Positions 1-7,285 of a DNA stretch of 15,663 nt are shown here, piece after piece. The stretch covers positions 1 to 15,663 of the forward strand of contig CAYOYC010000017.1 in assembly GCA_964408125.1 (NCBI GenBank), in the 5' to 3' direction. The translations under genes were made by a program, and so were the position numbers. The notes below the pieces were generated by a model. That model was not told the DNA's origin, ran no database searches, and was given only the letters and a program-made list of their open reading frames with translations. This DNA comes from CABMGO01 sp964408125 (GTDB taxonomy: Archaea > Nanobdellota > Nanobdellia > Pacearchaeales > GW2011-AR1). Numbering within the stretch: position 1 is the stretch's first letter; the number at the start of each line of letters is the position of its first letter.

Positions 1-78
1 ATACAGGAAGAGTTAGCGTATATGGAAGCTGAAGAGGAGCTGAAGAAAGTTACTGGATTTTGGAAAAGGTGGCTTTAA
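1..78 (+). CDS. C-terminal end of an unidentified protein
   Basis: The first 78 bases are open in frame 1 and end at TAA 76-78, giving 25 residues that finish in a charged, probably helical tail (EAEEELKK) followed by GFWKRWL. The rest of the gene lies left of the window. The tail is too short to assign a family. The stop is only three bases from the end of the convergent DUF167 gene, which fits the tight packing seen elsewhere in this window. The frame could be fortuitous, but the glutamate/lysine-rich composition looks like real coding sequence. Confidence 0.6.
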   Translation: MQEELAYMEAEEELKKVTGFWKRWL

Positions 79-81
79 AAT

Positions 82-300
82 TTAGATTACTTCTATCAAC
101 TTATTTTTATTGGTCAGCCCCGATTTTATTTTTATATTTTTATAAGACACTCTGTAGTGTTTAGACAGCATTGAAATTACTTCCAGATTTGCTTCATTAT
201 TTTCTGGTTCAGATGAAACATAAATTAAAAGATTTCCTCCGCCAAAATCCTCTATTCTGGGGTTTGAAGATTTCGTCTTAACTGTTACTCTAATTATCAT
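82..300 (-). CDS. DUF167 (YggU-like) family protein
   Basis: This is a 72-residue protein matching the DUF167/YggU family, a small alpha/beta fold whose biochemical role is unknown. The family pattern is visible in order: an N-terminal strand with VTVKTKSS, a GGGNLLIYVSS strand, then ENNEANLEVISMLSKHY (corresponding to the family's PxxGxANxxLxxxLA helix), and the C-terminal IKSGLTNKNK (corresponding to the IxxGxxxxxK strand-turn). The length fits compact archaeal members. The ATG at 300 is preceded by a TATA box centred 25-26 bases upstream, which supports this start and a leaderless message. It converges with the partial gene at 1-78 and lies downstream of PCNA on the same strand, but has its own promoter. 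The family call is fairly secure; no function can be inferred. Confidence 0.85.
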   Translation of the reverse strand: MIIRVTVKTKSSNPRIEDFGGGNLLIYVSSEPENNEANLEVISMLSKHYRVSYKNIKIKSGLTNKNKLIEVI

Positions 301-321
301 CTAAATTTTTATTAAAAAAAG

Positions 322-329
322 TTTATAAA
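322..329 (-). promoter_or_regulatory. TATA box of the DUF167 gene
   Basis: TTTATAAA, followed by C on the minus strand, is centred about 25 bases upstream of the ATG at 300. It lies in the 40-base gap between the PCNA stop and the DUF167 start. The spacing predicts transcription starting at or next to the start codon. Confidence 0.65.
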
Positions 330-340
330 TTTATAGAATA

Positions 341-1063
341 TTAGTCGTTTTCTACTCTCGGAGCTAAAACAAAACCTATTCCCATTTTCTGGCCAGCAAA
401 ATCCATTCTTAGTGGATAATCGTTTGAAAATTTTAGGGTAACTTTATCTGCAAAAACCTTTGCTTTCATGAATTTCATAAGATATTCTATGGCATATTTT
501 GATTTTGCGGCTCCTTTTACGCTAGTCTCGCTTGAAGAAAATTCAGCTTTTGCGGAATTCACATTGCCACTGCCTTCTATTACTAATTTATTTGGTTCTG
601 CTATAAGAGAACATGAGTCTGCTACAACAGAACAATCTTCTATTACTTGAGAAAGCTCTTGTGAATTTATCTCTATCTCGCAAGAAAAATTTAATACAGG
701 TTCCGCCTTGTCTTCTGACGGAATATCGATTAAAGATAGAATAAAATTTCTTTTTATCTTGTCAAAAATAGATAGTTTAAGCTGATTTGACTCTTGCTCT
801 ATTATAATACTTGAAGAAGAAGCCGCTCTCTTTAAAACTCTTTTAAAATCTTCTAGATTTATCCCCCAAACTTCGTTTCCCGCCTCATATTGAGAAAAAC
901 TTTCTTTTGGGATTTTGAAAATTACCATTGAAATATTAGCTGGATCAACTGCAACTATAGACATTCCTTCTTCTAATAGCTTTATTCTTACCTCTGTTAC
1001 TATCTCCGAGATTATTGAAACAGCGTCACTCAACACCTTGGGGTTATCTAAACGAACAATCAT
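341..1063 (-). CDS. pcn: DNA polymerase sliding clamp (PCNA)
   Basis: This is the archaeal PCNA homologue: a ring-forming clamp that encircles DNA and tethers polymerase, ligase, FEN1 and other replication/repair enzymes. With the start chosen here it has 240 residues, close to the usual 245-250. Recognisable parts are the N-terminal strand MIVRLDNPKVL, the EEGMSIVAVDP segment (family pattern EGixixavDp, residues 31-41), and the C-terminal YPLRMDF...APRVEND end (family pattern PLxmxf...APRxE). The frame is open up to an ATG at 1141 and has another ATG at 1078. The ATG at 1063 is preferred because it aligns with the family start and has a TTTTAAAT box 24-25 bases upstream. It is transcribed divergently from the primase, so two replisome genes share one short control region. 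Identity is secure; the start is likely but not proven. Confidence 0.95.
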   Translation of the reverse strand: MIVRLDNPKVLSDAVSIISEIVTEVRIKLLEEGMSIVAVDPANISMVIFKIPKESFSQYEAGNEVWGINLEDFKRVLKRAASSSSIIIEQESNQLKLSIFDKIKRNFILSLIDIPSEDKAEPVLNFSCEIEINSQELSQVIEDCSVVADSCSLIAEPNKLVIEGSGNVNSAKAEFSSSETSVKGAAKSKYAIEYLMKFMKAKVFADKVTLKFSNDYPLRMDFAGQKMGIGFVLAPRVEND

Positions 1064-1083
1064 GTTTACGAAAAACATTTTGC

Positions 1084-1091
1084 ATTTAAAA
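1084..1091 (-). promoter_or_regulatory. TATA box of the PCNA gene
   Basis: TTTTAAAT on the minus strand is centred 24-25 bases upstream of the ATG at 1063. It would lie inside the coding region if the longer start at 1141 were used, so it is the main argument for the shorter PCNA. Confidence 0.55.
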
Positions 1092-1122
1092 GGATTGTTG
1101 TGATTGCGTTTGGATTGACCGG

Positions 1123-1130
1123 TTATATAA
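1123..1130 (+). promoter_or_regulatory. TATA box of the primase gene
   Basis: TTATATAA is centred 26 bases upstream of the ATG at 1153, predicting a leaderless primase message. It lies about 40 bases from the oppositely oriented PCNA TATA box, making a compact divergent promoter. Confidence 0.7.
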
Positions 1131-1152
1131 TTTATCACCATATTATTTATTA

Positions 1153-4035
1153 ATGGTTAAATCATTTAGCCTTATGGAAGAATCTAAAGAGGGTGTTGAT
1201 TCGCTTGAAAAAAGGAAAGTCCAAATAATTGCACCTGCATATTATGCCAAAAAAGAGATACAGGAGGTAATTTATAAGTTCTGTAAGAATAGAGAAACTG
1301 TTCCACGATATTTGGAAGGATTTGGGAAAAGACCTGATGCGCTTGACTATCCTTCTGACGTTACATCTCTTGTGAAAAAGGGAGCAACAAGCTTTCATTG
1401 TTCTGAAGAAATTTGGTCAAATCCCTTAAATATTAATACAGATATGACTCCTGGACAATATAATGAGATTAAAACAGGTTGGGATTTTTTGATTGATATT
1501 GATTCTAAGTATTTGGATTACGCAAAAATTGCAGCAAGGCTTATTCTTAAATTTCTAGAACATAATGGGATGAAAAATGTCGGAATTAAATTTAGCGTTA
1601 CTGGAGAAACACCCATATTAATTGAATTGGAGGGGGTGATGCAACTTTTGGAGATAAGGGATGTCATTAAGCACATTAAAAACGGAAAAAAGATGAAAGT
1701 ATTGTCTCTTAATAAAAATAAAAAAGTTGTCCTCTCTGATATTTATAATTATTTAGAGCATAAGGACAAAATATATAATATTTACCACACTCAAAGTAAG
1801 ATACCGGTAAAAGCAACAAAATATCATTCTGTTTTTGTATGGGATGAAGGAAAAATAGTAGAAAGAAAAGTGGAGACTCTAAGAAAGGGCGACTTTTTAG
1901 TAACATTTAATTCAAAAGAAAATCCTTTTTCTCGCAAGGATCATGTCTTGGCAAATGATTTCTTCCTAGCGGAAAATCAATTTAAGGGGGAAAATATATC
2001 CAGAAAAATAAAAGTCGATGGGGGGCTTATGAGACTAATGGGCTATTTTCTCTCAGAGGGTCACGTAACAGATATAATTAATCAAACAGGCTTCTCATTT
2101 AATAGAAACGAAACGGAGTATATTGAAGACTGTAAAAACCTTTTAAAAAGAATTACAAATAGAAAAATATCTATAAGACACCCAAATATAAATTCTACAC
2201 AAATTTTAATTCACTCAAAAGAGTGGGCTAATTTCTTTAGAAATTTTTGTGGAGTTAAAAAAGAAAAACATATACCTGATTTTGCATGGAAAGCTAGTAA
2301 AGAATACTTTGTGGAACTTCTTAGGGGCTATATAAGAGGAGATGGATATAAAATTGGAAAATATGGAATTTTTATAAAGTCAGTTTCGAAAAGACTAATA
2401 AGAGAATTTGTCTGGCTATGTAAGTTAAATGGAATTTCTTGCTCGTTGTCTTCCGAACAAGGCAAGCCTCATATGATGCCACAGGGAAATTGTTTTAAGG
2501 GTAGTTTTGTTTATATTCTAAAAATCCCCAAATCTGAATTATTTGAAGAGTTTTTTAGAGGAAGAAATAAATTCTCTCCTTTCCCAAGAGATAGAACTTT
2601 TCCTGTTGATGGACTAAAGAGAGTTTACCACTCAATAAAACCAAAAAAATTTAACCAACATAGAGCAGAACAAATGACGTTAAAAAAGAAATGTGCCAAT
2701 CTAAACAGAATAAGAAAGGTTTTGAACTGGTTTTATAATTTTGGTTCCGTACCCCCTTCTATTGAATCACAAGAAATACTAAAAGATTATGAAAGCTTAT
2801 TCGGTTCAGATTGCGCTGTTGTTGAAGTCAAAAAAATACAAGCAGGAAATATAGAAGATGTTTATGACATATCCGTTGAAGATTCTGAAGCTTTTTTCGG
2901 AAACGAATACCCCATTTTACTACATAATTCAGGCTCGAAAGGATTCCATATTTTAATTCCATGGAAGGCTTTCCCTGAAGAAATAAATGGCGAAAAGACA
3001 AAAAACAATTTTCCGGAATGGCCAAGAGCTATTGCTGGATACGTAGGGGAAAGTATACATGAAAAACTAACTGAGGAAATAATGAAAATGTCTAACTTGC
3101 CTGAAAACTATGAAATAATATACAAACCAACGAGTGAGTTTGCTATTGAAAAAAAGGTAACACATTATATTTGCAGAAATTGTAAGGCAAAGATGGATTA
3201 TATGAAAGAAAAATCTTCGAAAAAGATTCTTAGATGCCATCTGTGTAATTATAATATGGAAAAAATATCTGAAGATATAGTATATGTAGCTGATTCTAAT
3301 AAGGATACCTCAAAGAAAAATCCAAACTTGTTTCAAAAAAGATTAACCACAAAAAATCTTATAGATAGTGTAGATATAGTGCTTGTTGCACCTCGCCATT
3401 TATTTAGAGCTCCATATTCTTTGCATGAAAAAACATCTTTGGTTTCTATGGTATTAACAAAGGATGAACTTGAAAATTTTGAAGTTCAAATGGCTGATCC
3501 GTTAAAAATAAAGATTAGAGATTATGAACCCGATTGCGAACCCGAAGAGGCGAGAGAATTATTAATGCAATCTTTAGATTGGGCCAGGAAAAAAGAACCT
3601 CCGAAAAAACAATATGACGGAAAAGCACTTGATATGAAGGGATTAAAAATCAATGAGGGAATGTTCCCGCCAGTTATGCAAAAAATCTTAGAAGGAATGA
3701 AAACCGACGGTAGAAAAAGAGCACTATCTGTTTTGCTTTCATTTTTTTCTAGTCTGGAATTGCCCGCTGAATATATTGAAGAAAAAATTTATGAATGGAA
3801 CAACAAAAATTACAAACCTCTTCGTGAAGGTTATGTAAAAAGTCAAATAGATTGGGCGTTAAAAAATAAAAGACTTCCTCCAAACTATGACAAGCCTATT
3901 TACAAAGAGCTTGGAGTAGCCTCTGAAACGGATGGTTTGAAAAATCCAATTAATTATACTATTAGAAACGCAATGAGAATGGGTTTTGGAGAAAATAGTC
4001 GGGGTAGATACGATAAGCGAAACCTTAATAAATAG
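1153..4035 (+). CDS. priS: DNA primase, fused catalytic (PriS) and PriL-like parts, interrupted by an intein
   Basis: This 960-residue precursor becomes a 515-residue archaeo-eukaryotic primase after removal of the intein (residues 148-592). Primases of this family make the primers extended by replicative polymerases. The N-terminal part has FGKRPDALDYP (57-67), SFHCSEEIWSNPL (80-92) and the catalytic DID motif (D115, D117). The nucleotide-binding SGSKGFH (593-599) is rebuilt by splicing. A four-cysteine zinc ribbon follows (C674, C677, C695, C698), then the PriS-typical RHLFRAPYSLHEKTS (748-762); D738 or D741 is the likely third metal ligand. Residues about 835-935 resemble the large-subunit C-terminal domain (MFPPVMQKILEG, EWNNKNYKPLREGY, LPPNYD, YKELGV), so both subunits seem fused, as reported in some DPANN archaea. 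No cysteine occurs after residue 795, so the Fe-S ligands expected there are absent. The start is supported by a TATA box 26 bases upstream. Confidence 0.93.
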   Translation: MVKSFSLMEESKEGVDSLEKRKVQIIAPAYYAKKEIQEVIYKFCKNRETVPRYLEGFGKRPDALDYPSDVTSLVKKGATSFHCSEEIWSNPLNINTDMTPGQYNEIKTGWDFLIDIDSKYLDYAKIAARLILKFLEHNGMKNVGIKFSVTGETPILIELEGVMQLLEIRDVIKHIKNGKKMKVLSLNKNKKVVLSDIYNYLEHKDKIYNIYHTQSKIPVKATKYHSVFVWDEGKIVERKVETLRKGDFLVTFNSKENPFSRKDHVLANDFFLAENQFKGENISRKIKVDGGLMRLMGYFLSEGHVTDIINQTGFSFNRNETEYIEDCKNLLKRITNRKISIRHPNINSTQILIHSKEWANFFRNFCGVKKEKHIPDFAWKASKEYFVELLRGYIRGDGYKIGKYGIFIKSVSKRLIREFVWLCKLNGISCSLSSEQGKPHMMPQGNCFKGSFVYILKIPKSELFEEFFRGRNKFSPFPRDRTFPVDGLKRVYHSIKPKKFNQHRAEQMTLKKKCANLNRIRKVLNWFYNFGSVPPSIESQEILKDYESLFGSDCAVVEVKKIQAGNIEDVYDISVEDSEAFFGNEYPILLHNSGSKGFHILIPWKAFPEEINGEKTKNNFPEWPRAIAGYVGESIHEKLTEEIMKMSNLPENYEIIYKPTSEFAIEKKVTHYICRNCKAKMDYMKEKSSKKILRCHLCNYNMEKISEDIVYVADSNKDTSKKNPNLFQKRLTTKNLIDSVDIVLVAPRHLFRAPYSLHEKTSLVSMVLTKDELENFEVQMADPLKIKIRDYEPDCEPEEARELLMQSLDWARKKEPPKKQYDGKALDMKGLKINEGMFPPVMQKILEGMKTDGRKRALSVLLSFFSSLELPAEYIEEKIYEWNNKNYKPLREGYVKSQIDWALKNKRLPPNYDKPIYKELGVASETDGLKNPINYTIRNAMRMGFGENSRGRYDKRNLNK
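1594..2928 (+). mobile_element. Intein with LAGLIDADG homing endonuclease, inside the primase
   Basis: A 445-residue in-frame insertion has all the main splicing blocks. Block A is SVTGETPILI, starting with Ser148 instead of the more common Cys. Block B is KATKYHSVF with T222 and H225. Block F is VYDISVEDSEAFF. Block G ends in LLHN (H591, N592) and is followed by Ser593 as the +1 nucleophile. Two LAGLIDADG-type helices lie between: GLMRLMGYFLSEG (290-302) and ELLRGYIRGDG (388-397), with acidic residues E302 and D397 kept, so the endonuclease may be active. Removing the insert joins GIKF to SGSKGFH, which restores the uninterrupted primase motif exactly. Block F has Glu where many inteins have His. 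Base composition looks similar to the host gene, giving no visible sign of very recent entry. Confidence 0.93.
4025..4033 (+). promoter_or_regulatory. TATA box of the prenyltransferase-repeat surface protein gene
   Basis: TTAATAAAT is centred 25 bases upstream of the ATG at 4054 and overlaps the last codons and stop of the primase gene. The surface protein can therefore be expressed separately from the primase. Confidence 0.5.
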
Positions 4036-4053
4036 AAAAATCATAAAAAAGAT

Positions 4054-5970
4054 ATGAATAAGAGTGGTGTAATGTTGATTTTTGCATTTGGACTATTAGT
4101 TTTATCTGGTTTTGCTTTTGCTGAAGATTGTACTTCTTTTAATTATTCAGCATGGGGTACGTGTAACTCTGGAACTCAAACAAGAACAATTTTAAGTTCG
4201 ACCCCAAGTGGTTGCACTGATGGGAATCCGATTACTTCTCAAAATTGTTCCTCAACAATACCATCTGTTAATAATAATATTAATTTATCAAAAATAGACA
4301 AAGGGTTTACGTGTCTTGTTGACAAGTTAAAAACTGATTGTTCTGGCGCTACTACCGTTCAAGAAATGGCTTTAGCAATTCTTGCATCTTCTTCTGCTAC
4401 TCAGAAATGTTATGATAGATTGATGACTTATAAAAAACCTCAAAATTGTTTTGGCACATCAAGTTGTAATATAAGAGACACCGCGTTGGCTATTCTAGCA
4501 TTAAATCACGTTGGGCAAAGCACTACTGTTTATGAGAGCTGGCTAACGAATCAGACAATAATTGCAACTGATTTGATCTGGTATATAGAACAAGATTCAA
4601 ATTCTAAGGCTAGTTGTAGAATAAGTTATAATTCTGCAGATTATACTTTTAACGTACTTGATAATAAAAAAATAGATGGATCTTTAGGAAATTGCTTAAC
4701 ACCTGCTCAATCTAATTATTGGCTTCAGGTTTCCCCTGCTTGTTATGATACATCTTTCAGTCTTATATGCGATACTGATTATATTACTGCATTATTATAC
4801 AAACAGCCTAGCTCTCCAATTATTTATGTTTTATCTGGGACAAAATCTGCTCAGGCCAACCAACCAATAGATATTAGTATCAAATCTCTATGTTTTGGAA
4901 CATCTGGATGTGACTACGAAGCAAGTGCTTGGGCAACTGTGGCGTTGGAATCAACGGGCAACAATATAGACGCATATATTCCCTACCTGATTGCAAATGA
5001 AGATACAAATAAAAGATATTTACCAGAGGCATTTCTGCAAATATTAAAAGACTTTAGCGAATATGGAACTAAGCTTATACAAAAACAGCAATTAAACAAT
5101 TGGGAAGCTGATAATACTGCATATAATAGATATTATGATACTTCTCTTGCATTAATTGCTTTGTCTAGCAGTAATCAACAGCAGGTTATAAATGCAAGAA
5201 ATTGGCTTACTAATTCTGCTCCTGACACTGATGGCTGTTGGAATAATGGAAACATAAGAGATACTGCCATTGCTTTATGGGCTTTAGCCGGAAGAAGTAC
5301 AACTGTATCTGGCGGAACAACTATTGTTACTTGCGCAGAGGCTGGATTTTTCTGCATAACAACTTCTGATTGTCCTGATGCTCAATTATTGGGTAATTAT
5401 TATTGTAGCTCACTTGGAAAGAAATGTTGCCAAACTGAGAATCTGCAACCCTGTTCTGACCTAGGCGGAACTGTTTGTGATTCTGGAAAAGAGTGCAGTG
5501 GTATATCTAAAAGGGCTAGTGACGCACAGCAATGTTGTATGGAGGATTGCCAAACACCTCAAACTGAAAATGAATGTGAGGTTATGGGTGGAACTTGTAG
5601 ATCTTCTTGTTCTAGCTTACAAACGGGAACAGACTTTTCTTGCGATGATTCAGTATTTGTCTGCTGTAAGACTAGTACAACGCCTAATAAGTCTGGTGGA
5701 AATTGGTGGATATGGTTATTGGTGATATTAATAATACTAGTTACTTTAGCAATAATATTTAGAGAGAGATTAAAAGTACTCTTATATAAAATAAAATCTG
5801 GATTTAAAGAAGACAAGGGGCGTCCTTCTAATAGTGGTGGTGTTCCGCCTGGATTCGGCCCATCAGATAGACCAGTCTCGCAACAAAGACCCATGATGAG
5901 GCCGCCAATGAGACCAATGCAACCACAAAGACCGCAAGCACCAATTAACAGATTACCGATAAGAAGGTAA
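4054..5970 (+). CDS. Secreted, membrane-anchored protein with prenyltransferase-like repeats and cysteine-rich modules
   Basis: This is a 638-residue surface protein. Residues 1-23 form a signal peptide (hydrophobic core, cut probably after AFA). Residues about 28-66 resemble a thrombospondin type 1-like stretch (YSAWGTC...TQTRT...PSGC...QNC). At least five copies of a helix with pattern DTAxAxxAL follow (near 103, 141, 288, 361 and 402), as in the alpha/alpha toroid of prenyltransferase/squalene-cyclase repeat proteins. These look structural; no DxDD-type cyclase motif was seen. Three cysteine modules come next (427-459, 467-499, 508-538), each with a CC pair, then a transmembrane helix (551-570, WWIWLLVILIILVTLAIIF). 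The cytosolic tail is rich in Pro, Arg and Met, with RPM and RP repeats. The likely topology is outside-facing with an inside tail. The next gene has the same plan and one matching cysteine module, so the two products may act together. Substrate or partner is unknown. Confidence 0.8.
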   Translation: MNKSGVMLIFAFGLLVLSGFAFAEDCTSFNYSAWGTCNSGTQTRTILSSTPSGCTDGNPITSQNCSSTIPSVNNNINLSKIDKGFTCLVDKLKTDCSGATTVQEMALAILASSSATQKCYDRLMTYKKPQNCFGTSSCNIRDTALAILALNHVGQSTTVYESWLTNQTIIATDLIWYIEQDSNSKASCRISYNSADYTFNVLDNKKIDGSLGNCLTPAQSNYWLQVSPACYDTSFSLICDTDYITALLYKQPSSPIIYVLSGTKSAQANQPIDISIKSLCFGTSGCDYEASAWATVALESTGNNIDAYIPYLIANEDTNKRYLPEAFLQILKDFSEYGTKLIQKQQLNNWEADNTAYNRYYDTSLALIALSSSNQQQVINARNWLTNSAPDTDGCWNNGNIRDTAIALWALAGRSTTVSGGTTIVTCAEAGFFCITTSDCPDAQLLGNYYCSSLGKKCCQTENLQPCSDLGGTVCDSGKECSGISKRASDAQQCCMEDCQTPQTENECEVMGGTCRSSCSSLQTGTDFSCDDSVFVCCKTSTTPNKSGGNWWIWLLVILIILVTLAIIFRERLKVLLYKIKSGFKEDKGRPSNSGGVPPGFGPSDRPVSQQRPMMRPPMRPMQPQRPQAPINRLPIRR

Positions 5971-5972
5971 GA

Positions 5973-5980
5973 TTTATTAA
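5973..5980 (+). promoter_or_regulatory. TATA box of the second surface protein gene
   Basis: TTTATTAA is centred 25-26 bases upstream of the ATG at 6002. It begins two bases after the preceding stop, so the two surface proteins may have separate messages despite their 31-base spacing. The surrounding sequence is very AT-rich, which weakens the call. Confidence 0.45.
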
Positions 5981-6001
5981 CTAAAAATTTATTATTTTAT
6001 A

Positions 6002-7285
6002 ATGAAAGGGGTTACTTTATTCGTGGTTTTTTTATTCTTAGTCAGTTTCTGCGCTGCTGTTCCTGAAATAAAATTCCAGATAAATAGCTTCCAACCGACA
6101 CAAACAATAATAGGGACTATAAATAATTTTGATGGTGAGTTGATTAGGGAGGACTTAAAAATTTACGAAGATAGAAGGGAAGTCTTTTTCGAGAGAGATC
6201 TGGCAAAAATTAATGGCACTTATTACTTCTATATAATCCCACCGAAGGAAGGTAATTTTAGTTTGAAAATAGAAAATGTTTTATATAATAGTAGTTCTGG
6301 CATTGCTTCTATAACATTACAAAAGGATTTTAATGTTAGTAAGAAAATAAATAAAAATAATAAAACGGAAATTTTGACTATTCGACCTGGACTTTATGTT
6401 GGAGATAGCCCAATGATTGATTTAATTAATTCTGGGGAAGAGGATATGAATCTTTCTATAGAGACTTTTTTCATAAGTATGTCTTCTGGAAGCGATAGGA
6501 GAATAAGCGATGGATTACCAAGCGGATTCTATTTTTTAACAATAAATAGCTATGAAAAATTTGTTATACCTATTTTTAATTATGGATCTACAAATTCTTC
6601 TTATGCGGAAAATGGCAGTACTTTAACAAATAACTATAGTGGGTGCCTTAGTGTAGATGAAAATATCTCATTAACACATATCGTCGATAAAAATGAAGAA
6701 TATTTTATAAATATTGAGAACAATTGCAACTTTAGTTTAGAAAATATAACAATAAGTTCTGAATTTGAGAACATTATGTTCGGTAATGAATTATTAGATT
6801 TTATGCCGGATGAAATTAAAAACGTTAGTTTATACTCGGATATTTCTAAATCTGGAGTTTTTGATTTAAATATCGATCTTGCTTATGAAAATGAAAAATT
6901 GGGACAAGCAAAAATTACTATATTTAGTTTTAAAAACGAAACAAGCGCTACGGTTTTTAATCAGACATATAACAATCCCACAAAATTGAGTTGCGAAGAA
7001 AGGAACGGCACTTTTTGTACGCAAGAACAAAGCTGCTCCTCTGATAATTATGATTACTATCCCGAAAATGCACTCTTGACGTGTTGCTTTTCTGATTGCG
7101 TTAGTATAAATTCTTTAATTAATTGGAATAATGTTATTGTTGGTATAGTCGGTGTTTTGATTATACTTGGTATTTTATACCTGCTTTACAGAAGGTCCAA
7201 TAAGATTAAAAATGCAAACCCAGAAGAAAAATTTAAAGAATTAGATAAAAGATATCAGAAGAGTATTTCTGGAAAAAAGAAGTAA
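6002..7285 (+). CDS. Secreted, membrane-anchored, sequon-rich protein with one cysteine module
   Basis: This 427-residue protein has no enzyme domain that I recognise. It has a signal peptide (about residues 1-19, FLFLVSFCAA), a large, probably beta-rich ectodomain, a cysteine module (C331, C339, C345, C361, C362, C366), a transmembrane helix (about 377-397, VIVGIVGVLIILGILYLLY) and a short lysine-rich cytosolic tail ending SGKKK. The ectodomain has 16 N-x-S/T sequons between residues 71 and 335 and none in the tail, suggesting a heavily N-glycosylated cell-surface protein. Its cysteine module matches the middle module of the upstream protein in spacing (C-x7-C-x5-C-loop-CC-x3-C). It resembles S-layer-associated or cell-contact proteins only in architecture. 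Its stop codon directly touches the stop of the convergent gene. Confidence 0.75.
   Translation: MKGVTLFVVFLFLVSFCAAVPEIKFQINSFQPTQTIIGTINNFDGELIREDLKIYEDRREVFFERDLAKINGTYYFYIIPPKEGNFSLKIENVLYNSSSGIASITLQKDFNVSKKINKNNKTEILTIRPGLYVGDSPMIDLINSGEEDMNLSIETFFISMSSGSDRRISDGLPSGFYFLTINSYEKFVIPIFNYGSTNSSYAENGSTLTNNYSGCLSVDENISLTHIVDKNEEYFINIENNCNFSLENITISSEFENIMFGNELLDFMPDEIKNVSLYSDISKSGVFDLNIDLAYENEKLGQAKITIFSFKNETSATVFNQTYNNPTKLSCEERNGTFCTQEQSCSSDNYDYYPENALLTCCFSDCVSINSLINWNNVIVGIVGVLIILGILYLLYRRSNKIKNANPEEKFKELDKRYQKSISGKKK

Noticed and set aside
1064..1141. Longer PCNA starts at 1141 or 1078
   Set aside because: The extra residues do not match the family start, and the TTTTAAAT box at 1084-1091 fits a start at 1063.
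5559..5894. 111-codon open frame on the minus strand
   Set aside because: It is antisense to the cysteine-rich and membrane region of the first surface protein and shows no recognisable domain.
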